The position numbers were made by a program, and so were the translations under genes. Below the pieces are notes generated by a model. That model was given only the letters and a program-made list of their open reading frames with translations, was not told where the DNA came from and did no database searches. Shown in pieces: positions 7,964 to 16,794 of a stretch of 64,000 bases of DNA (its first letter is position 1; every line of letters starts with the position of its first letter). Source of the DNA: Flavihumibacter petaseus NBRC 106054 (lineage in GTDB: Bacteria; Bacteroidota; Bacteroidia; Chitinophagales; Chitinophagaceae); NCBI RefSeq assembly GCF_000974785.1, contig NZ_BBWV01000003.1:62001-126000 (forward strand), written 5' to 3'.

Positions 7964-9109
7964 TCAATGACGGCCATTGGTGACGGCAGGTACCGGTACA
8001 GGGCGCAACACGGTTTCCTTTTCCTGCGCCATGATCTTTTTGAACAGGGCAAGCGATTGCGCCACCACCTGGTCCATATTGTAGTATTTGTAAGTTGCCA
8101 GCCTGCCGGTAAAATAAACGTCATTCAGTTCTGCAGTCAGGTGCTGGTATTTCCGGTACAGCTCGGCATTTTCAGGCCGCGGTACAGGATAATAGGGGTC
8201 ACCTTCTGCTTTGGGATATTCATACACTACCGAAGTCTTCGGATGGTGCTGCCCCGTCAGGTACTTGAACTCTGTTACGCGCGTATAGGGGTGTTCATTG
8301 GGATAATTGATCGTGCCCGTTGACTGAAACACCTCCGTTTCATAAGTCTGGAATTCAAATTCGATAGAACGGTAAGGAAGCTTTCCGAAGCAATAATCAA
8401 AGTAGTAGTCGACCGGCCCCGTGTAAATCATCTTTTTAAACACGATGCTGTCCTCCACTTCCTTGTAGTCAGTATTGATCATCACCTTGATGTTGGGATG
8501 ATGCAACATGTTTTCAAAAAGCTTCGTATAGCCCTGCGCCGGCATCGCCTGGTAGGTATCGGTGAAATAGCGGTTATCGCGGTTGTGCCGCACGGGAATC
8601 CGTGCTGTTACTGAGGCATCCAGTTCAGAAGGATCGAGATCCCATTGTTTTTTGGTATAGCCTCTGAAGAATTTCTCGTACAATTCTTTACCGACCTTGC
8701 TCAGCACCACGTCTTCCGAAGTTTTCACCCTGTCTATTTTTACCGCTTTCGAATGCAGGAAGTCCTCCACCTCACCGGCACTGAGCCGGAGGCCGTATAG
8801 TTCATTAATGGTATTGAGGTTGATCGGAACTGGCACGAGCATGCCATCTACGCTTGCCAGCACGCGGTGTTCATAGGGGCGCCAGGCAGTGAATTGCCCG
8901 AGATAGTCAAAAACTTCTTTGCTGTTGGTGTGAAATATATGCGGTCCATACTTGTGTACAAGGATTCCTGCAGGATCATAATAGTCAAAAGTATTCCCGG
9001 CTATGTGATTTCTCTTATCCACTACCAACACTTTCCTGCCGGCGCCAGCCAGTCGTTCAGCCATGACTGCTCCTGCGAACCCGGCTCCCACAATCAGATA
9101 ATCAAACAT
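7964..9109 (-). CDS. glf: UDP-galactopyranose mutase
   Basis: The 381-residue protein opens with the FAD-binding motif YLIVGAGFAGAVMAERLA and continues with VVDKRNHIAGNTFDY and HKYGPHIFHTNSKEVFDYL, all diagnostic of UDP-galactopyranose mutase. The enzyme converts UDP-galactopyranose to UDP-galactofuranose, the donor for galactofuranose-containing glycans. Its length matches the bacterial family. The start overlaps the end of the glycosyltransferase gene by 8 bases, so the two are translationally coupled. No galactofuranosyltransferase of the GlfT2 type was seen here; the adjacent transferase may fill that role. Confidence 0.95.
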   Translation of the reverse strand: MFDYLIVGAGFAGAVMAERLAGAGRKVLVVDKRNHIAGNTFDYYDPAGILVHKYGPHIFHTNSKEVFDYLGQFTAWRPYEHRVLASVDGMLVPVPINLNTINELYGLRLSAGEVEDFLHSKAVKIDRVKTSEDVVLSKVGKELYEKFFRGYTKKQWDLDPSELDASVTARIPVRHNRDNRYFTDTYQAMPAQGYTKLFENMLHHPNIKVMINTDYKEVEDSIVFKKMIYTGPVDYYFDYCFGKLPYRSIEFEFQTYETEVFQSTGTINYPNEHPYTRVTEFKYLTGQHHPKTSVVYEYPKAEGDPYYPVPRPENAELYRKYQHLTAELNDVYFTGRLATYKYYNMDQVVAQSLALFKKIMAQEKETVLRPVPVPAVTNGRH

Positions 9110-10256
9110 ATGCTTCTCTTTTTTCTTTAAGGTTGATGAATTTGTTGTTCAGGGTGGACTGTACCAATGTTTTCATTTCCTGCAAGGTTTTGTCCCACGA
9201 CATACCGGCAAGAAAAGCATCGGTCTTTTTCAGCCAGGCACTGCGTTCCGCTGGTGTTGCCTTTAAGATCGCTTCTGCTGCCGCTATAAAGTCATCGGCG
9301 GTATCAGCAATCGATACCAGCCCGTTGGTTCCGTACACACTCACCACGTCTTTTACTGAAGTGGAGATGACCGGCTTTCCACCGGCAAGGTATTCGGGGG
9401 TCTTGGTGGGACTGATAAAGCGGGTCGATTCATTCAGTGCGAAAGGCAGCATGGCAATGTCCCATCCAGCCAGGTAGCGGGGTAGTTCTCCATAACTTTT
9501 TCCGCCCGGGTAATGCAGGTTGGCATGCCGGGGCAGGGTTGATGGGTCGATCTTTACGACAGGACCCAGCAGGATGAAATGCCAATAGGGCTTCCGCAAA
9601 GCCAGTTCATCCATTAGGGCAATATGCAGGCGTTCATCGATCACGCCATAGAAACCGATCCTCGGGTGCGAAATGGCTGCCTGGTCTTCGGGATCCTGCT
9701 GATCGGCCCTTGCCTTTCCAAAGTGGGCTTTATCGATACTACTGGGAAAGGGATGGATATTGGCGTGCAGGTGTTTTTTCGCTTCGTACAGGCTTTGTCC
9801 CCCGGTAAACACGATATCTGCTTTTTCCAGTAGCAAAAGTTCCAGTGCTTTAAGGGATTCAGGGGCATTAAGGAAAGCAGATAGTTCATCCATGCAGTCG
9901 TAAACGGTAAGAACTGGTTCCAGGTGATCACTGAATTCCAGTGCGGCGGGGGTATAGTACCAGCCGATGAAATTGTTGATGTTGAAATTCCGGATCAGCT
10001 TGTCCACGAGGATACGCTGAGTTTCAATTATATCTACCCGCGACAATAGCGGTTCAATATGCAGTTCTACGATCCAGAGGTCAGTAGTAACATCTTTGGA
10101 AGTTTCGTAGTGGCTGTCGCCCGGAGCGGCATCGAACAGGGGTTCTTCCACAACGAAAACACGACCATTACGGGCAAAGCGGCTCAACAGGTGCTGCGGG
10201 CGTTGATAAACAAAATTCCATCGCAGGTGGCAAAAGCAAAGCAGATCCGGAAACAT
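9102..10256 (-). CDS. Glycosyltransferase, GT-B fold (family 1/4-like)
   Basis: The 384-residue protein begins FPDLLCFCHLRWNFVYQRPQHLL, a pattern found in glycosyltransferases that sit next to glf genes. The C-terminal half carries the GT-B donor-binding region with STRFISPTKTPEYLAGGKPVIST, including the E-x7-type sugar-nucleotide loop. A role in adding galactofuranose or another sugar to a cell-surface glycan is inferred from the coupled glf. It is the first gene of the four-gene minus-strand operon. There is no membrane segment, so it is cytosolic or peripheral. Confidence 0.85.
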   Translation of the reverse strand: MFPDLLCFCHLRWNFVYQRPQHLLSRFARNGRVFVVEEPLFDAAPGDSHYETSKDVTTDLWIVELHIEPLLSRVDIIETQRILVDKLIRNFNINNFIGWYYTPAALEFSDHLEPVLTVYDCMDELSAFLNAPESLKALELLLLEKADIVFTGGQSLYEAKKHLHANIHPFPSSIDKAHFGKARADQQDPEDQAAISHPRIGFYGVIDERLHIALMDELALRKPYWHFILLGPVVKIDPSTLPRHANLHYPGGKSYGELPRYLAGWDIAMLPFALNESTRFISPTKTPEYLAGGKPVISTSVKDVVSVYGTNGLVSIADTADDFIAAAEAILKATPAERSAWLKKTDAFLAGMSWDKTLQEMKTLVQSTLNNKFINLKEKREAYV

Positions 10257-10464
10257 AGCTTAATGTTTGGGGTAAATAATATACAGGTACAGTTACCCTA
10301 CTGCCTGCAAATAGCATCCCCCTTCGAATCTGGTGATGATTGTCGCTGAAGTGTAGAGAATCAGAGTCGCTCGATGCAACCGGGGAACAATACGGGCGAT
10401 TTTGTGGTTAAAATGCCAGCAAACCACGGCTAAATCGGTTATTTGCCTGGGTCTCTGCTTTGCG

Positions 10465-10478
10465 GGGCGCCAGCGCCC
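10465..10478. terminator. GC-rich hairpin downstream of the FUSC-like gene
   Basis: GGGCGC and GCGCCC form a 6-bp stem with a 2-base loop about 32 bases beyond the stop of the minus-strand FUSC-like gene. There is no T-run, so it is only a candidate terminator. Confidence 0.3.
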
Positions 10479-10509
10479 TTACGTGAAAAGGCTCCGTGTG
10501 AAACCCCGT

Positions 10510-11064
10510 CTACCCGGACTGCTCATCCGCATGCTGTATCAGCCAAAACTTTGACATCGCCAGGCTAACGAATAATCCTACCAAACACCCAAACACCACT
10601 TCGCCAATCTTGTGCAGTCCGTGCTGGATTCCTGCCACAGTAGCCCCTCCCTTTATACTCGCGGCAATCACGATCGCTGCGGTGATCGGCGCCTGCCGCC
10701 ACATCGTCTTGACACGCACCAAAAAAGCGGAAACCAGTACCGTAGTGCCGAGTGCGAGCGGAAGCAACCATTGTTTGGCCCCGCCGATCAGCAGGAATGA
10801 AAAGCCGACAGCACAGCCAACGACCACATTGATCAGTCTTGCCCGGAACATCTTGCGGGCCTCGGCAGGCTCCGGATCGGATGCAGCCACCATCGAGGCA
10901 ATCGCCCAGATGGGATTGGAATCGCCGATCAGTTTCAAGGTTGTCCAGGTGATCCAGGTGGCAATGGCAACATTCACGGCAAACCGAAGCGCGATAATAT
11001 GTTCGAAAGAAAGGCCAAGCCGTTTCATCAGGGCCTCAGCCTTTGGAGATGGTCCTCTCGCCAT
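10510..11064 (-). CDS. FUSC-like inner-membrane protein
   Basis: The 184-residue protein has five or six membrane helices. ALRFAVNVAIATWITWTTL, PIWAIASMVAAS, INVVVGCAVGFSFLLIG, LLPLALGTTVLVSAFLV and VVFGCLVGLFVSLAM are the clearest. The short ARKMFRARLINVVVGCAVG element resembles the FUSC (aromatic acid exporter/fusaric-acid resistance) membrane repeat. It is about half the size of full FUSC transporters and lacks their cytosolic domain. Its start lies 2 bases after the stop of the CYTH-like gene, so the two are coupled and may act together. Confidence 0.65.
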   Translation of the reverse strand: MARGPSPKAEALMKRLGLSFEHIIALRFAVNVAIATWITWTTLKLIGDSNPIWAIASMVAASDPEPAEARKMFRARLINVVVGCAVGFSFLLIGGAKQWLLPLALGTTVLVSAFLVRVKTMWRQAPITAAIVIAASIKGGATVAGIQHGLHKIGEVVFGCLVGLFVSLAMSKFWLIQHADEQSG

Positions 11065-11066
11065 GA

Positions 11067-12059
11067 CTATTCGTTGGATTTCGGCGGATTGCCCAGGAGC
11101 CTGTACACCACGCCGGTCTTGGTGGCGTTCAGGGCCATCCAGTCTTTCGCGGCAAACTGGAGCGCCAGGAAAAATGCTTCGGCGCGCTTCATTGACTCCC
11201 TGTCGAGTTCCCTCCGGTCTTTGAACTTAAGCTGGTAGGCAAATTCTGCGATCAGTGGCCGGTGTTCACCACGGGTCCTCCAGATACCCACATTCGCCTT
11301 CGCCGTGTGGCCATTCCCGAAATCCAGCATGCAGATATCCTGCAACACCTCTTCTATGATGGCACCATTCACCAGGTTGATCCTTTCGCCCGGTTCTTTT
11401 TTCAGACTTGCCAATACGGGGAAAACCTCCGAGATGGCATCAAAGGAAAGCACATCGCTTTGCGTTACGTTCTTGCGCGGAAACTGGACATTGTTCGAAT
11501 AAAGGATGCGGATGCCACCGAGTTTCTCCTTCAGCGGCAACACCTGGCATTTGAACTTCACTTCATAATCGCCCTGGATCTGCGGCCGCACATCAGTTTG
11601 CGCTGTTTTCTGCAGATCTGCGTTTCTGAATTTGAATACAATTTCGGGGTCACCTTCCGGGAAGCCGTTGACATAAGTTATACGGCGGCGCACGATAAAG
11701 GAATTATTGTATAGCCGGCAATCTTCCGTATCAATGAAGATGATCTCCCTGATCTTGGTAGGTGCATCCACATAGTTGCTCATGTTAAAGCCAACGCCGT
11801 GTTCCGCAGCCGGCGCTTTAATGACCCTCGCAAAATCAAAGAGACTTTCCCGGGATATGAACCGGTTCGGTTTCAGGATCAGTTTAAAAGCCAGGTAATT
11901 GAAGTCGGGATAGGGGAGACCATCCGCATATAGTCCAGGCTCGATCTGCGGGATCTTTCCCACCCAGGATGCAGCATCCGGTTGTCCGTTTGTGGGAGCT
12001 TTTTTCTTACCGGTCTTTGCCGCTTTTATCGCCTTTGGCGGCGCTAATGTCTTTCCCAT
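11067..12059 (-). CDS. CYTH-like (triphosphate-tunnel type) protein
   Basis: The 330-residue protein is not assigned to a named family by me. It shows a charged beta-strand pattern typical of CYTH/VTC tunnel folds: FKLILKPNRF (58-67), FIDTEDCRLYNNSFIVRRR (108-126), EIVFKFR (139-145), DYEVKFK (164-170) and a late EFAYQLKF strand. In CYTH enzymes such alternating Lys, Arg and Glu residues line the tunnel and bind triphosphate or polyphosphate. The N-terminus is Lys- and Ala-rich. The next gene, an FUSC-like membrane protein, starts 2 bases after it. Polyphosphate or nucleotide chemistry is a guess from fold likeness alone. Confidence 0.5.
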   Translation of the reverse strand: MGKTLAPPKAIKAAKTGKKKAPTNGQPDAASWVGKIPQIEPGLYADGLPYPDFNYLAFKLILKPNRFISRESLFDFARVIKAPAAEHGVGFNMSNYVDAPTKIREIIFIDTEDCRLYNNSFIVRRRITYVNGFPEGDPEIVFKFRNADLQKTAQTDVRPQIQGDYEVKFKCQVLPLKEKLGGIRILYSNNVQFPRKNVTQSDVLSFDAISEVFPVLASLKKEPGERINLVNGAIIEEVLQDICMLDFGNGHTAKANVGIWRTRGEHRPLIAEFAYQLKFKDRRELDRESMKRAEAFFLALQFAAKDWMALNATKTGVVYRLLGNPPKSNE

Positions 12060-12262
12060 GTTGATTGATTAGAGGTGGGTGAAGTAAAGGGCCGGATGGT
12101 GATTTTCACTCCTTATAAGTTACAATTTACTTACCGGCACTTCAGCATTTTACTGTTAAACAATCAGGATCATACTGAACAGGAAGAACTTATCAAGTCT
12201 GAATTTGCCTTCGCGCACCCGCCGGATTTTTTTTAACTTACAGTAACTAAACGTATTCTACT

Positions 12263-12559
12263 ATGGACTTCCAACTTGTTAGTGGCAGGCCGGATACGAT
12301 CGATCACCTGGTCTTCACCACCACCTTCACCCACAACAACATCTTCTACAAAGCCGCACTCGCCGAAACCATTTCGTGGGATGGCCGCGTCACAGGCACA
12401 TACGATGTGCTGCTGCAATCCGATAAAGGCACCCAGCGCCTGACCCTGCTTCACAACGGCCAGCACTGGATGGCCGGGAACGAAGTGGAACAAATCGGCG
12501 TTGTGCAGCAGGGAGTAGTGGATATACTCGGGGATGCGATTATCGGTATCCGTAATTAG
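12263..12559 (+). CDS. Small protein of unknown function
   Basis: The 98-residue protein (MDFQLVSGRPDTIDHLVFT) has a beta-rich composition with no signal peptide or membrane segment. No family was recognised. It is preferred over the antisense frame at 12233-12493 because it has an ordinary ATG, a balanced composition and about 200 bases of upstream space for a promoter. Its stop lies 5 bases from the stop of the convergent frameshifted barrel gene. Confidence 0.5.
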   Translation: MDFQLVSGRPDTIDHLVFTTTFTHNNIFYKAALAETISWDGRVTGTYDVLLQSDKGTQRLTLLHNGQHWMAGNEVEQIGVVQQGVVDILGDAIIGIRN

Positions 12560-12563
12560 TGAA

Positions 12564-13375
12564 TTAGAGTATGATCTGCAGCTGGAAAATACCCTGCCAG
12601 TTGCCCACGCCTACAGGTGTCGCCCATTGTAAAACCATTGAACGGCGCCACAGTAAAACAGTTTTCCGATTTTGAAGGTCTTGCCGGGGCCGCCGCCTAC
12701 CGGCACCAGCCATTTGTCCGACGTGGCAAGCCAATTGGCAATGATCGTCGCATTGCTTTCCACAAACCATCCTTTGGGCAGGTTATAGTAGCCAACATAT
12801 TGCAGGCTGAAGGAGTTGACTTTGTTCACACCCTCGCCCCCCAGCGACCAGTAATTCTGCGCCACAATACCGCCGGTAATTTTATCGCCTGCATAATACA
12901 GCAAACCTGTTGGCCCAAGTGCTACCCTGTTGCTGCCCAGCACAGCATTGGTCCGGGTGGGGATCTGAACAGCCGGGCCGAGTCCCCAGGAGGTTTTGCC
13001 CGTCTTCTTAACCGGTGAAAAATAGCCATTGAAAAGGATATTGCCCATGCCCCCTTCCTTTGAACCGCCGGGTTCCAGCGGTGGAATGCTTTGAAATGGA
13101 ATGATGGTATAGGTGATCAGCTTCACGTGTTTTCCCAGCCGGAAAGGATAGACTGGTTGAACGGAAAAGGAACTTGCTGTTCCTTCTCCCACCGGCAACA
13201 GAATTTCCTGGAGGAAAATACTGCGCAATCCTTCCACAGGGTTTTGTCGCTTTTTACTCATTTCTTCTACAGATAATCCAGCTGTTGTATCTGATTGTGC
13301 GAAGGAATATTGGCAAAACCCTGTTGTCAGTACAATCAGGTAGAAAAACCGGTACAATGTTTTCAACGCGGGCAC
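12564..13375 (-). pseudogene. Frameshifted outer-membrane beta-barrel (transporter-like, 'neuromedin U'-annotated type)
   Basis: The main frame (12611-13375) encodes a signal peptide (FFYLIVLTTGFCQYSFA) and barrel-type strands (GLGPAVQIPTRT, SLGPTGLLYY-like pattern, FVESNATIIANW, VPVGGGPGKTFKIGK). It ends abruptly after QWFYNGRHL. The other frame continues without gap as ATPVGVGNWQGIFQLQIIL to a stop at 12564. That is the expected barrel C-terminus ending in an aromatic/hydrophobic strand. One missing base near 12626-12634, where AATGGGCGACA reads instead of a codon more, explains both. The gene ends 3 bases before the DUF1254 gene's region begins, so it belongs to that operon. The damage may be a real mutation or a sequencing error. 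Confidence 0.7.
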
Positions 13376-13378
13376 GGT

Positions 13379-14956
13379 CTATTTAGCTTTTTCAAAATCA
13401 CCCGGGAACCAGGAGTTATCGATGGCTTTTTCGGTAGGTCCGTACAAACGCAGGATCGCGAAATATCCTTTTCCCGGAATAGTTTTAAGCCAGTTGGCCG
13501 TTTTTCCCTCCGGGGCCTGCGGGCCAATGTACAGGTCGGTAGATCCATCGGCATTCGGTACCGGTTTGTCCCGCGACCCCAGGGATGGAAAGGGTTGTCC
13601 ATTGTCATACCCGGAGGCATTTTCTGATTCGTATAAAGTCAACGACCAGAAATTGGCTGCCGGTACATTGGGCGGCAGGTTAACCTTGTTGTTGGCAGAG
13701 GGATCCAGATAATCGCCTTCTTTATCGCGAAAGGCAACCACATATTTGGCGCCCTTACCCGGTGTTTGCGATGCCATACCGGGGCTCCAGGAATAATAAT
13801 CGGAGAAAAACCAAATGCGCGTATTCAGATCCATATAGCCGCCCTCTTTCCGTTGCCAGGAGAGGTTTTTGGTAAACGGCCCGGAAATATTGTCGGGTGT
13901 AGCGCCTGTCATGGGGTTAACCCATTGCCGGTTAGGATACATGTAAAATGAACGGCCGCTGACAGTATCGCTGAACGCAATCATACGGCTCATTTTATAG
14001 GCTGTCCGGGCGGCTTTATCCAGGATATCTTTGTCTGCCACAGCCGGGCTGAACGGCTGACCTTTAATAATACCGATGCCTGCCAGCATTCCCATCCAGT
14101 CGGGCGATCCGATATTGGCAGGTTCTTCGGAATCAACCAGGCGTTTTAACTGTTCGAATGCCGAAAAATCACGTGCCGGCAGCATATTGGCTGCAATACC
14201 TGATCCATCGGGATATTGCATGGGCCTGGCCGTTTTCTCTTTGCCCAGCGGATAGATCTTTACTTTCTCCATCAGCGACACCGCAGGCGAAAGATCAGTC
14301 GGTACCTGGTAAAATGCCCGCAGGAAAATGAATACGTTATTGGTGGCAGACCTGTACACAAAGTAGCCCTTTGGCGCTTTTCCCGTATAGCCGGGGGGGA
14401 GGATCAGGAATTTTCCACCCTTACCTTCATCCGGACCAAAAAAACCGACGTCGCCAAAGTGCCTGCCATCGTCAACAGGAATGGGACGTTGCCAGAAATC
14501 AAGCAGGATCCCCTGCAACATGGGTGGCGCATCAAATACCATCGGACCATCTTTGCCCACATCAATATAGCTCATCGCATAGATAACATCAGAGTTGGGA
14601 GTTGTGACCAGCGTTTTGGCGTCCAGCCTTTTTTTCCAGACCGGCAGTACATGATAGCCTGCACCAAATACTTTTTCTGACCCTTCTTTCATGCCCAATG
14701 TATTCACCAGCGGCATGGCCCAGAGGTAAGTCTGGCAGGCCCGCTGAAAAAGAAGCTGATCTTTCAGGAGTTTCGATTGTGCTGCCGTTGGCCGGTTGGT
14801 CTCGAACGGAAGCGCTGCCAGTTCCGAAAAACCGGATGACATCGTGCTCACTGGCGCTGTTTCTGTAGTTGTACCTGAAGTTTTTTGTTCAGGAGTCGTG
14901 TTATTACAGGAAGCAAATAGTAGTACTATTATTGCTGCCCACAGTGAAATTTTCAT
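13379..14956 (-). CDS. DUF1254/DUF1214 domain lipoprotein
   Basis: The 525-residue protein begins with a lipobox signal (LWAAIIVLLFASCNN, Cys at about 17). It then carries the DUF1254 start (KDQLLFQRACQTYLWAMPLVN, about 66-86), TTPNSDVIYAMSYIDVGKDGPMV and, towards the end, the DUF1214 part with NFWSLTLYESE and PEGKTANWLKTIPGKGYFAI. The family is widespread and its chemistry is not established. The gene lies immediately upstream of the frameshifted outer-membrane barrel on the same strand, with only 3 bases between them. A truncated paralog lies just upstream. Confidence 0.85.
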   Translation of the reverse strand: MKISLWAAIIVLLFASCNNTTPEQKTSGTTTETAPVSTMSSGFSELAALPFETNRPTAAQSKLLKDQLLFQRACQTYLWAMPLVNTLGMKEGSEKVFGAGYHVLPVWKKRLDAKTLVTTPNSDVIYAMSYIDVGKDGPMVFDAPPMLQGILLDFWQRPIPVDDGRHFGDVGFFGPDEGKGGKFLILPPGYTGKAPKGYFVYRSATNNVFIFLRAFYQVPTDLSPAVSLMEKVKIYPLGKEKTARPMQYPDGSGIAANMLPARDFSAFEQLKRLVDSEEPANIGSPDWMGMLAGIGIIKGQPFSPAVADKDILDKAARTAYKMSRMIAFSDTVSGRSFYMYPNRQWVNPMTGATPDNISGPFTKNLSWQRKEGGYMDLNTRIWFFSDYYSWSPGMASQTPGKGAKYVVAFRDKEGDYLDPSANNKVNLPPNVPAANFWSLTLYESENASGYDNGQPFPSLGSRDKPVPNADGSTDLYIGPQAPEGKTANWLKTIPGKGYFAILRLYGPTEKAIDNSWFPGDFEKAK

Positions 14957-15003
14957 ATATAGTTGCTGTTGATAAGTTGATCGTGGGGGGGTATTTCACT
15001 CCT

Positions 15004-15234
15004 TTAAAATTGGTCAGCGTCCAGGATTTGCCAAAGAATGCTTCGGTCGGCCCGCTGAAAATCCAAATCGTCATATAGTTTCTGAACGCTTTCCGAAGTG
15101 GGGTAGCCACTCTCAAAGGAGAGCTTGCCAACCGGCGTTTCAATGGTGCCGTCCTCCGGAAGCTCGTCGCCTGCCGGCCGGTTTCCGGCTGCCAGCAAGG
15201 CCAGCGCGAGCAGGGGCGGTAAAAGTTTTTTCAT
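15004..15234 (-). pseudogene. Truncated DUF1254 N-terminus
   Basis: A 76-codon frame begins with a signal peptide (LLPPLLALALLAAG) and then ETPVGKLSFESGYPTSESVQ and KLYDDLDFQRAD, which is the characteristic opening of DUF1254 proteins. After that the sequence departs from the family (RSILWQILDADQF) and stops. The rest of the domain is missing. In the space where it should continue the intact DUF1254 lipoprotein gene begins about 48 bases later. It is best read as the remnant of a duplicated or partly deleted copy. Confidence 0.6.
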
Positions 15235-15312
15235 TGTACAGGGTTAACTGAATGAACCATGGACAGTTCTCACCTGTCGGTTTCGCCATAATAATCTTTT
15301 GTTCATAAAAAA

Positions 15313-15343
15313 TCCTGATCCGGGCTTTTAGCCCCGATCAGGA
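15313..15343 (-). terminator. Long hairpin followed by a T-run on the minus strand
   Basis: TCCTGATC (15313-15320) pairs with GATCAGGA (15336-15343), and GGGC (15322-15325) with GCCC (15331-15334), around a 5-base loop, with one C/C mismatch between the two stems. On the minus strand the hairpin is followed by TTTTTT, the form of an intrinsic terminator. It lies between divergent genes, so it would stop transcripts running antisense through the Crp-like gene or act as an attenuator in the leader of the DUF1254 remnant. An operator role is also possible. Confidence 0.5.
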
Positions 15344-15378
15344 AAATCACCTTAACTTGTACAGCCAGTGCAACCGCT

Positions 15379-15960
15379 ATGCAAGCTGAAACATTACTGA
15401 AACAACACCTGCTCAAATTCTGTACGCTGACCGACGAACAGTTTGCCTACATATATTCTCACTTTCGACCGCACTCATTTAAGAAGGGCCAGGTAGTCAT
15501 CGCACCCGGGGACACCGTTGACCGGGAACATTTTGTAGTCAGCGGTTGTATGAAAACCTACTATACCAACAATGACCTTAAAATCTTTATCCTACAGTTT
15601 GCCATGCCCACCTGGTGGGCGTCCGATTATAATTCCCTGCAGAACAAAGTAAAAGCAACCATTACGGTCGATTGCATCACTGATGTGGAAACGCTTAGTC
15701 TGAACAATGCCGACAGGGAAAAGCTATGTGATGAGCTGCACCAGTTCGAAAGGTTCTTCCGGCGCCGGTCCAACAAGGGATATGTGGCAGCCAACAAAAG
15801 ACTGCTTTCCTTTATGAACAACGATGCGAAAGGGCGGTACGACGACCTGATGCGACTCTATCCGGAATTATACAATATCGTACCGAAGCAACTGATTGCA
15901 GCCTACCTCGGCGTTTCAAGAGAAACCCTCAGCCGTCTTGGACAGAAAAAGCATGCCTGA
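15379..15960 (+). CDS. Crp/Fnr-family transcriptional regulator
   Basis: The 193-residue protein has an N-terminal cyclic-nucleotide-binding-type beta-roll (residues about 10-110, with FKKGQVVIAPGDTVDREHFVVSG) and a C-terminal helix-turn-helix (QLIAAYLGVSRETLSRL, about 171-187). Bacteroidota carry many such short regulators, and ligand binding in them is mostly unproven. It is divergent from the DUF1254 locus and convergent with the SDR gene at 15976. A local role in controlling either is plausible but not shown. Confidence 0.85.
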   Translation: MQAETLLKQHLLKFCTLTDEQFAYIYSHFRPHSFKKGQVVIAPGDTVDREHFVVSGCMKTYYTNNDLKIFILQFAMPTWWASDYNSLQNKVKATITVDCITDVETLSLNNADREKLCDELHQFERFFRRRSNKGYVAANKRLLSFMNNDAKGRYDDLMRLYPELYNIVPKQLIAAYLGVSRETLSRLGQKKHA

Positions 15961-15975
15961 CATTTGCCGGCATCT

Positions 15976-16794
15976 TTATGCGCCATGGGCATCCGCTGAA
16001 ATTTCCTTCCATGCATTCCATTCTGCCCAGCGTGAGTCATAAGTCTGTTTCACGAAAGGATAAGCCACCCTCCCCAGGAACAGTCTCAACGGGGGATTGT
16101 CACTGTCCACCAGTTTCAGGATGGCAGGAATAGTTGCCAGCGGGTCACCATAAAAATCAGGCGTAAAACTGGCAAACAGGTCGGCCTTCACTTGTTCGTA
16201 ATGCGGCAATGCATCGGCATGTACGGCTGAACCGCCACCCCAATCAGTAGAGAAGGCATTCGGTTCTACCAGGCTCAGTTTAATGCCGAAAGGCGCAACC
16301 TCCGGCACCATGGATTCCGTCAGTCCCTCTACCGCAAATTTCGATGCATTGTACAAGCCCAGGATCGGAACAGTAGTAATGCCGAGTACGCTGCTCACCT
16401 GGATGATATGACCGGATTTTTGCGCACGCATAATGGGAAGCACAGCCTGTGTTACCCACAACAACCCGAAGAAGTTTGTTTCAAACTGGTCGCGGGCCTG
16501 TTGTTCTGTTGTTTCTTCTACTGCACCAAATAAACCAAAACCGGCATTGTTGATCAGTACATCAATTTTTCCGAAATGCTGATGACCTTTGTTCACTGCT
16601 ACAAAAACAGCATCGCGGTCATTTACATCGAGGCGTACAGGGAGAATATTTTCTCCATACTGCTTTACTAGATCATTCAGGCTATCCAGGTTGCGCGCTG
16701 TGGCAATTACTTTGTCGCCACGTTTCAGAAAAGCCTCGGCCCAGATTTTCCCAAATCCTTTGGAGGCACCGGTGATAAAGATTGTCTTTGACAT
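15976..16794 (-). CDS. Short-chain dehydrogenase/reductase
   Basis: The 272-residue protein has the classical SDR cofactor motif TGASKGFGK (residues 7-15), the NNAGFG motif and the catalytic YNASKFAVEG (Tyr-x3-Lys). It is expected to oxidise or reduce a small alcohol or carbonyl using NAD(P)(H); the substrate is unknown. It converges with the Crp-like regulator, with 15 bases between stops. About 270 bases upstream separate it from the ECF sigma gene. Confidence 0.9.
   Translation of the reverse strand: MSKTIFITGASKGFGKIWAEAFLKRGDKVIATARNLDSLNDLVKQYGENILPVRLDVNDRDAVFVAVNKGHQHFGKIDVLINNAGFGLFGAVEETTEQQARDQFETNFFGLLWVTQAVLPIMRAQKSGHIIQVSSVLGITTVPILGLYNASKFAVEGLTESMVPEVAPFGIKLSLVEPNAFSTDWGGGSAVHADALPHYEQVKADLFASFTPDFYGDPLATIPAILKLVDSDNPPLRLFLGRVAYPFVKQTYDSRWAEWNAWKEISADAHGA

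Noticed and set aside
12233-12493. Antisense frame over the small gene at 12263
   Set aside because: The plus-strand frame has better start placement and composition.
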